NCBI RefSeq assembly: GCF_027409185.1
Contig: NC_084469.1
Coordinates: 103,417,835-103,481,834 of the forward strand
Source of the DNA: Cynocephalus volans
Lineage: Eukaryota > Chordata > Mammalia > Dermoptera > Cynocephalidae
Length of the DNA stretch: 64,000 bases
Direction of reading: 5' to 3'
The translations under genes and the position numbers were made by a program. Below, in pieces: positions 27,826-64,000 of the stretch (the first letter of the stretch is position 1; every line of letters starts with the position of its first letter). The notes below the pieces were generated by a model. It was not told the DNA's origin, ran no database searches, and was given only the letters and a program-made list of their open reading frames with translations.

Positions 27826-28264
27826 ATAGTGTCCTTTGATGCAGAAAAGTTTTTAATTTCATTGACATCCAACTTATCTAATTTTTCTCTTACTTCCCGT
27901 GCTTTTGGCGTCATATTGAAGAAATCATTGCCAATTCCAATGTCATGAGGCTTTTCTCCTGTTTTTTTTTTCTAAGAGTTTTGTAGTTTGAGCTCTTACA
28001 TTTAGGTTTTTGATCCATGTTGAGTTAATTTTGGTATATGGTGTGAGGTAAGGGTTCAGCTTCGTTTTGCTGAATGTGGATATCCAAATTTTCCCAGCAT
28101 CGTTTGTTGAAAAGACTCCATTGAATGGTCTTACCAGCTTTGTCAAAGATAATTTGGCCATATATGTGAGGTTTATTTCTGGGCTTTCTATTCTAGTCCA
28201 TTGGTGTATATGTCTACCTTTATGCCAGTAGAATCCTGTTTGATTATTGTAGCTTTGTAGTAAC

Positions 28265-28432
28265 TTTTTTTTTTTTTAAAAGATGACCGGTAAGGGGATC
28301 TCAATCCTCGGCTTGGTGTTGTCAGCACCACGCTCAACCAGTGAGCCATCCAGCCATCCCTATATAGGATCCGAACCCGGGGCCTTGGTGTTCTCAGCAC
28401 CACACTGTCCTGAGTGAGCCATGGGCTGGCCC
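28265..28432 (-). mobile_element. SINE type B dimer inside L1
   Basis: Flanked by exact tgtagtaactttt duplicates. Confidence 0.92.
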
Positions 28433-28460
28433 TGTAGTAACTTTTGAAATCAGATATCAA

Positions 28461-28508
28461 GAGTTCAGATTCCCATACCAGCCAGCCACCGGAAAAAAAA
28501 AAAAAAAA
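28461..28508 (+). mobile_element. SINE type A, truncated
   Basis: ttcagattcccataccagcc then 16 A; tgaaatcaga duplicated, about 30 bases from the preceding dimer. Confidence 0.75.
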
Positions 28509-29151
28509 GTGAAATCAGAAAGTGTGAGACCTCTAAGTTTGTTCTTTTTTTCCAAGATTGTTTTGGCTATTTGGGGTCCCTTTAGATTTCATGTGATTTT
28601 TAGAATAATTTTTTCTATTTATGCAAAGAAGTCATTGGGATTTTGATAGGGGTTACATTAAATCTGTAACTTGCATTAGACAGTATTGACATCTTACAAT
28701 GTTATATCTTCCAATCTGTGAACATGGGATGTTTTTCCATGTATTTATATCTTCTTTAATTTCTCTCAGCAGTATTTTGTAGTTTTCACTGTATAAGTCT
28801 TTCACCTTCGTGGTTACATTTATTCTTAAACTGGTTTTTTGTGTGTATTGAGTTTGTATCCTACAACTTTGCTGAATTCATTTATTAGTTTTTTTTTTTT
28901 TTTTTTGTGGCATCTTTAGGGTTTTCTACATATAAGATCATGTCATCTGTGAACAGAGATCATTTTACTTCTTCCTTTCCAATTTGTATATCCTTTGTTT
29001 CTTTTTCTCACCTAATTGCTCTAGCTAGAACTTCCAATGCTGTTTTGAATAGAAAGGACAAAAGTAGGCATCCTTGTCTTGTTCTTGAACTCAGGAAGAA
29101 TTCTTTTTACTTTTGAACCATGGGAATGTTTCACCTTTTCAAAATAAATTT

Positions 29152-29297
29152 AGGGCTGAGCCCGTGGCGCACTTGGTAGAGTGCTGCGCTGGCAGCGCGG
29201 CGACGCTCCCGCCGCGGGTTCGGATCCTATATAGGACTGACCGGTGCACTCACTGGCTGAGTGCCGGTCACGAAAAAACGACAAAAAAAAAAAAAAT
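29152..29297 (+). mobile_element. SINE type C1
   Basis: gggctgagcccgtggcgcac, cgctggcagcgcggcgacgc, 14-A tail; almost the same sequence as the copy at 2412. Confidence 0.92.
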
Positions 29298-29341
29298 TAA
29301 ATGCACTTTTTATCTAGTAGTCTCCGACTTCTCTTTATTTT

Positions 29342-29420
29342 TATTTTTTCTTTCTGGCAGCTGGCCGGCATGGGGATCTGAACCCTTGACACTGGTGTTA
29401 TCAGCACCATGCTCTAACCA
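29342..29420 (-). mobile_element. SINE type A, 5' part missing
   Basis: ttctggcagctggccggcat to catgctctaacca; the left end after the anticodon arm is lost. Confidence 0.78.
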
Positions 29421-29449
29421 TTCCCACTTCTCATATTAGAAATAGCCTC

Positions 29450-29613
29450 TGCATTCTCTGGACACATTTATATGTAGAAAATACTAAAGACACCACCAAA
29501 ATACTCTTAAAATTAATAAATGAATTCAACAAAGTTGCAGGATACAAAATCAATACATACACACAAAAAGTTGCATTTCTATACAATTCAAAAAATAAAT
29601 TAAGAAATCAGTT
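29450..29613 (+). mobile_element. L1 ORF2 fragment, sense
   Basis: atgaattcaacaaagttgca, ggatacaaaatcaatacata, gcatttctatacaattc. It covers the same ORF2 zone as the antisense words at about 28850-28880, so it is a separate insertion. Confidence 0.7.
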
Positions 29614-29614
29614 T

Positions 29615-29717
29615 TGGGCTGGCTGGTTAGCTCAGTTGGTTAGAGTGTGGTGCTGATAACATCAAGGTCCAGGGTTCCATCCCTGTACTAACCAGCTGAC
29701 AACAACAACAACAAAAG
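29615..29717 (+). mobile_element. SINE type A
   Basis: gggctggctggttagctcag, ggtgctgataacatcaagg (7-base loop with anticodon GAT, Ile), tail of CAA units. Confidence 0.87.
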
Positions 29718-30342
29718 AAAACAATTTTATTAGGTCCATGTTTATAGACAAACCCTGCCCCGTTCTCGCTCCTGGAGTCCTTGCGGCAAGGTCACCAACT
29801 CAGGTCTCTGTGTTCTCAATATAGGCTTGCTTTTGAGTCTGGTGTTGGAAAGGAAGGACCAGCAAAATTTGAGTTCCTAATTATCAAAATCCTAGTGACG
29901 GTGAAATTGAGAAACAGCACATCTCTGATGTGGTTGCAGCCACACCAACCATAAGTTCCCTTTATTTTCACTTTTTAATTTAACCCTTATTGTGGGCAGG
30001 CGCTGGTAATACAAGCCATGGTGTCTGCCCTCACATGGCTTACGGGCATTTTGTGGAGATAATTAATGGCAACTAACCCAAGTCAGGTCCCTGATTGTAT
30101 CCAGAGGCCTCTGCGGTTAGTCATCCCTTCTTTGCTGACTTTTGGGCCAAAGGCCAGACAGCCCAGCTGGCAGTGGTCACCTCTACCAAAAGGCCAGGCT
30201 GGCCTGGGCAGAGACCTACTCTGTTCTGAGCCTCCTGGTGAATTAGAGAGGTGGAAACCAGGAGGAGGCAGGCTGGCTGTCTATTAGAAGGAGGAAAACA
30301 CCTACCCCGGGTTGTATTAGATGACTCCGCAAGCCCACTAGC

Positions 30343-30437
30343 TTTTTTTTTTGGCAGCTGGCTGATATGGGAATCCAGACCCTTGACCTTGGCATTACAA
30401 GGCTGCACTCTAACCAGCTGAACCAACCAGCCAGCCC
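30343..30437 (-). mobile_element. SINE type A
   Basis: ttggcagctggctgatatgg to aaccaaccagccagccc. Confidence 0.85.
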
Positions 30438-30547
30438 AGGAACTTTCAAATAAAAAGGATATCATGGAAGGGTTATTTACTGAGTGTCTAGGAGGAAGAA
30501 GGCTGGAAAAGGCAGGTTTTCCTTAAAGAGATTAAAAAAAAAAAAAC

Positions 30548-30635
30548 AAGCTGGTGGGATAGCTTGGTTGGTTAGAGCATGGTGTTATATAACACCAAGG
30601 TCAAGGATTCGGATTCCCCTTTACCGGCCAGCTGC
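30548..30635 (+). mobile_element. SINE type A
   Basis: gctggtgggatagcttggtt to ccggccagctgc; A tail replaced by a G-rich run. Confidence 0.8.
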
Positions 30636-31209
30636 TGGGGGGCAGGGGGTGTGGGTCAAGGATGACTCCAATCACTTCATATACATTTACCTACTTAATC
30701 CTCATAAGAATTAATGCGCAAATACAACAATACAAAAAAAAAGAAAAAGGTAAAACAAAGCAAAAAAGAACCCTATGCGTTAGTTACAGAAGAGGAAATA
30801 GAAGCTGTAATAAATAGAAGTAGAAAAATTAAACACCGTGATTCTATCCTTAGTGTAATATGTGACCATGTCCATGAGCTCAGGGACAGTGAGGCCTGGA
30901 GATTTCCACAGGCAGGTCAGAGGTCTGGGGAAAGCTGTCCTGGAAACTTTGGCTGGGCCTTGGCTCTCAGGAAATGTGGTGTTCAGAGCTTTTGTGGCCC
31001 TTTTCCAGGCCTGCCCCGACCTCTAGCTCTGAATAAAATTTAAGCTAAGTCCCTTCTGGGAAGAGTCCCTTCCTGGTAACTCTTTCTAGGCCTGTTGGGA
31101 AGGAAGGGCCATCACCAGGAGGATAAAGAGAGCTGGACTCACAACACAAACTGAGCTTGTGTCTCCTAATTTTTCTAAAGGGAAATCAAACCCAGTGATT
31201 ATAATCTAT

Positions 31210-31306
31210 CTTTTTTAGGAAGCAGCTGTCTGTTACAGGCATTGAACCCTGGACCTTGGTGTCATCAGCAGCATGCTCTAACCAACTGAGCTAATCAGCC
31301 AACCCC
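31210..31306 (-). mobile_element. SINE type A, diverged
   Basis: agcagctgtctgttacaggc to ctaatcagccaaccc. Confidence 0.78.
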
Positions 31307-31431
31307 TAACTGACTTCTTTTTAATGTAGCAAATGGGATAAGGAATGGAATTTAATGGGGACAACTCCTAGTACTTGCCTATCCTTGTAAACTTTCCCAG
31401 GTGATTGATAATTATCTCATTTGACCCTGAC

Positions 31432-31515
31432 ATTTGGCTGGTAAGGAGATCTGAAGCCTTGACCTTGGTGTTATAACACCCCATGCTCTAACCAACTGAG
31501 CTAACTGGCCAGTCC
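31432..31515 (-). mobile_element. SINE type A
   Basis: Lacks poly-T; exact tgaccctga duplicates at 31423-31431 and directly after. Confidence 0.82.
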
Positions 31516-31529
31516 TGACCCTGAAACTG

Positions 31530-31640
31530 AATCTGACAATAGAGGAAGTATCATTATCTCCCCTTTACAGGTTGGGAAAGCTAATTTACTTGCTTGAGGT
31601 CCAACTCTGAAGCTGGGCTCTTCACTGCCAAGCACTCTGC
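31530..31640 (-). mobile_element. Possible MIR fragment
   Basis: cattatctcccctttacagg and gcttgaggtccaactctgaa resemble the MIR 3' half. Confidence 0.4.
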
Positions 31641-31689
31641 TTATAAATTTCCTCCTCTGGATTAATCGCCATTTTTATTTCTACATACA

Positions 31690-31690
31690 A

Positions 31691-31727
<37 letters not shown>

Positions 31728-31802
31728 GTTATGGGGATCCAAACCCTAGACCCTGCCGTTACAAGGCTGAGCTCCAACCAACTGAGCTAACCAGCCAGCT
31801 CC
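31690..31802 (-). mobile_element. SINE type A
   Basis: TTTTC-rich tail, gttatggggatccaaaccct to gctaaccagccagctcc; caattttct duplicated. Confidence 0.83.
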
Positions 31803-32697
31803 AATTTTCTGAGGGCTCAATTATCCCCTCTCTACCTCCTTTCATGGGTTTCTCAATAATGCTGCTGAGAGGTTAGCACTCTCCGATAGAGTCAGTTTGC
31901 AATACCCCAGAGAACTCCAGCTCTTTCCTGGGGAACCCTCCCAAATTGCCAGACCCTTTGTGTTCAGGTAAGTAGGTAACCCCAAAAAACCCAAAAGAGA
32001 CTCCTTGATTCTTAGAAGTTTCTCTCCATCACTCCTCCATTTAGGCAACCAGGCTGAGCTGCAGAAGTAGGTTTGTTTTGATTTTGCTCCAGGGAGAAGC
32101 CACCCTTCTGTTAGTAAAGCTCCTTTTCCTAAAAGGATAAACCAATATTTATGTCCAGACTCCAGGTACTGGGTCAACTGATTTTTGAGATGTTTTTCCT
32201 CGTAATTCCTCCAAGTGCTGGATCCCACAAAACAAAATACTTTCTTTGGCTGTATTTCATGAAGATTTTATTTAAATTCTTCATTGATTACTGTTTATAA
32301 GGCAATTTAGAATAATCATCTAAAAACAATATACAGCTAAACTAAGCTGAAAAAATCTACATGCAATTCCTAGAAAGGAAAAAGTAAATATAGAAGGGGG
32401 GTGGTTTTCCAATATTTCTAGTTTTTCCTTTTGAGGCAGAGAGGAGATCATTAGGCTATTAGAGAATTTGAAAGGACGGTTGTTACTTCTTTAGGCAGGA
32501 ATGACAAACGTAGCAGTTAAACGTTAAGAAATTCCAGGGGGTTCTTCCAGGAGACGCCTTTCCAGTTTTGGGGGGTCAGCTCTTCACCGGCGACTAAAAT
32601 ACAACAACCCAAGTTGCCTGCTCCGGATCTGCTTTGGGACTGGAATCAGAATCAGGGTTTCACGGGTTAAAAAAGCCAATGTCACATCAGCCGTTCG

Positions 32698-32713
32698 AAA
32701 CTCCTCCTCTCCC
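32698..32713 (+). promoter_or_regulatory. LDLR: LDLR promoter repeat 1 (Sp1-type)
   Basis: AAACTCCTCCTC is kept, but the last four bases read tccc where human has ttgc. The Sp1-like CTCCTCC core is intact. Confidence 0.8.
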
Positions 32714-32732
32714 TGTGAGGTGAAGACATTTG

Positions 32733-32748
32733 AAAATCACCCCACTGC
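32733..32748 (+). promoter_or_regulatory. LDLR: LDLR promoter repeat 2 with sterol regulatory element
   Basis: AAAATCACCCCACTGC is identical to human. The ten-base SRE-1 core ATCACCCCAC (32736-32745) is where SREBP-2 activates the gene when cell cholesterol is low, so sterol feedback should be preserved. Confidence 0.95.
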
Positions 32749-32764
32749 AAACTCCTCCCCCTGC
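32749..32764 (+). promoter_or_regulatory. LDLR: LDLR promoter repeat 3 (Sp1 site)
   Basis: AAACTCCTCCCCCTGC lies directly after repeat 2 with no gap. This is the strong Sp1 site that works together with the SRE. Confidence 0.93.
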
Positions 32765-32903
32765 TAGAAACCTCACATTGAAATGCTGCAAATGACTCTG
32801 GCCTTTAGTGCAGTCGCCGCCTGGCCACGCGAAGGCCGGGTGTTCTGTGGGGACACAGAGTGCCGTGGTCCGGGGCAGGACGTTGCGGGCAGAGGCTGCG
32901 ATC

Positions 32904-62785
<29,882 letters not shown>

Positions 62786-64000
62786 ACAGCTGCCTCGCGT
62801 CCTGTCCCTCCCAGGAACCTGCTGCCACTCACAGGCAGGAAGAACCCTTTCTCTGCGGACCCTTGACCGTCTGTCCACCTCCCTGCCCAAAACCCTTCCT
62901 GAGACCTTGGCCTCCAGTTGCATTTGAAGAAAGAAACAACCAAAGCCACTGCTGGCTGCTGCAGCCAGTGGCCTGTCTGCCAGAGCTTTGTTTTATATAT
63001 TTATTCTTCTGGGAGGCAGCATAGGCTTCCAACAGCTCCCACAAAATGGGTTTTGGTTGGGATTTTTGGTTTTCTTTCTTGATGTGCAAAGGAGAATTGG
63101 GAAAGGCGCAGAGCTAGGTGATATCTGGGTTTCCCTCCAGGGATGTTCTGACCTTCTGTCCACTGTGACTCGCTCCTCATGTGAAGGACGAAAGGGAACA
63201 GGGGAAGAGAGAAGCAAGTGGCTTTGAACATGTGACAGTAGGTGCTACTGTCAGGGTCCACCTCCCTCTAACCCAAGCCCCTAAACTCAGGACTAATGAA
63301 CGTGTTTACCTCTCTACCTGATAGCCTTGCTGGACAGCCAGAGTTAACCTTTTCACTGCCACCCCCAAATCATGATCAGCCTAGCGTCTCTCAAGCAGGT
63401 TGGTGCCATCCTTAAGCAGAAAGGGGACTTGTGGTGTTGGTACTGATGTGGTTGAATCCAGGGTGCCGGGGGTGGCAGCAACCATGACCAATTCATTCGC
63501 CCAAACTGGGCCAGTTCCCGGAGGGAGAGCCTGAGTCACCAGATGCCCTTAATATCTATCAAGTGCCTGAGACACCCAGTTCCCTTGCATGTGAGGACAC
63601 ACAGCCTCTGCCCTCTACTAGTGTCCTTTGGCCGGGTGTGGCTGTCTAGACCCCAGCCTCGCGCCCACCCCCCAGCCCAACCCTTCCCCGGGGACCCTGC
63701 TCATCTCTTTTTGTGTCTCCTTGCACTTTTTCCAGTTCAGGGTTGTACATTGTGTAAATGCAGCATTCGTGTTATTATTTTGCACTGTTTTCTGTCGTAT
63801 GTGTTGGGTGGGATCCCAGGCTGGAGCAGGCCCATGTCGATGAGCACATGGAAGAAAGGGTTGGGTTGACCAGGACTTGAATGCCGTGATTGGGAATGTC
63901 TGGAACTGCCATTTTCTGTTGTCTTTACATCTGCTTGTTTAGAGTTTCCACAGAGTGTCCACTTCTATGCAAATACCCCTGTGCCACTGATTCCCCTGAC
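62786..64000 (+). other. LDLR: LDLR 3' untranslated region, cut by the window end
   Basis: The start matches the human 3'UTR (for example gggaggcag after the AU-rich element; gttgtacattgtg near 63743). No AATAAA-type end is seen, consistent with a 3'UTR of about 2.5 kb known in human. No SINE in this part. Confidence 0.85.
62990..63007 (+). promoter_or_regulatory. LDLR: AU-rich element in LDLR 3'UTR
   Basis: TTTTATATATTTATTC with ATTTA at 62999-63003 corresponds to the first AU-rich destabilising element of human LDLR mRNA. Confidence 0.75.

Larger units (their letters stand above)
27826..29115 (-). mobile_element. L1, antisense, segment 2 (ORF2)
   Basis: tagtgtcctttgatgcagaa continues the L1 exactly where the LTR split it, then atccatgttgagttaatttt, aaaagactccattgaatggt and gcatccttgtcttgttcttg. 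ORF2 is broken by stops and two SINEs. Confidence 0.88.
15236..32580. other. Intergenic region between SMARCA4 and LDLR
   Basis: No gene is recognised. Roughly half is transposon-derived: about 27 SINEs, L1 pieces in both orientations, MaLR LTRs, an ERV1-like LTR and a (TTCC)n pyrimidine tract. Stretches 16013-17571, 18131-18955, 20048-20885, 24342-25361, 29722-30342, 30636-31209 and 31803-32580 look unique apart from worn MIR-like patches, and I see no exon in them. Confidence 0.7.
32581..32820 (+). promoter_or_regulatory. LDLR: LDLR proximal promoter and start region
   Basis: The stretch aligns by eye over its length with the human LDLR promoter: conserved upstream block (caacaacccaagttgcctg, ttcacgggttaaaaaagcc, gtcacatcagccgttcgaaa), three imperfect 16-base repeats, then the TATA-like AT-rich pair (ttgaaatgctgcaaatga). 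In human, repeats 1 and 3 bind Sp1 and repeat 2 binds SREBP. Transcription probably starts near 32800-32820, giving a 5'UTR of about 90-100 bases. Confidence 0.93.

Noticed and set aside
29615..29717. SINE heads as true tRNA-Ile genes
   Set aside because: The T-arm and acceptor-stem pairing is lost, A-rich tails and target duplicates follow, and dozens of dispersed copies exist.

Overview
This is a 64 kb piece of nuclear DNA from a placental mammal. It holds the 3' end of SMARCA4 (BRG1, catalytic subunit of the BAF/SWI-SNF chromatin remodeller) followed, on the same strand, by the whole coding part of LDLR (low-density lipoprotein receptor). This is the gene order known from human chromosome 19p13.2. 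Exons were placed by reading protein sequence against remembered family members and by fitting GT/AG splice sites with a continuous reading frame.

The species is suggested by the repeats. More than 70 short tRNA-derived SINEs occur in both orientations, about one per 0.9 kb. They come as tRNA-Ile-like monomers, dimers and a shortened GC-rich dimer variant. There is no Alu, B1/B2 or carnivore/ungulate SINE. Monomer/dimer tRNA-Ile SINEs match the CYN family known from colugos (Dermoptera), so a colugo such as Galeopterus is the best guess. This is an inference from repeat type, not a database match.

Layout: 1-11605 is one large SMARCA4 intron without recognisable exons. 11606-14770 holds the last five SMARCA4 coding exons (bromodomain and acidic C terminus), and its 3'UTR ends near 15235. 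15236-32580 is intergenic and filled with SINEs, L1 pieces, MaLR LTRs and an ERV1-like solo LTR nested inside an L1. 32581-32820 is the LDLR promoter, with the sterol regulatory element and flanking Sp1 repeats clearly preserved. 32904-62785 carries 18 LDLR coding exons, which join into an open 860-codon frame, the human length. 62786-64000 is the first 1.2 kb of the LDLR 3'UTR; its polyadenylation site lies beyond the window.

LDLR keeps all seven LA modules with six cysteines each, three EGF modules, the YWTD propeller, an O-glycosylated linker, one membrane segment and the NPVY endocytosis signal. Notable changes are a two-residue shorter N terminus, a two-residue longer LA4-LA5 linker and changes in the PCSK9-binding EGF-A module. 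An antisense L1 fragment runs to about 12 bases from exon 15. Intron 1 carries an unrecognised antisense processed pseudogene and a promoter-like GC/CCAAT cluster. Intron 17 has a large inverted repeat. I see no new multi-gene system; the most informative novelty is the layered SINE history.
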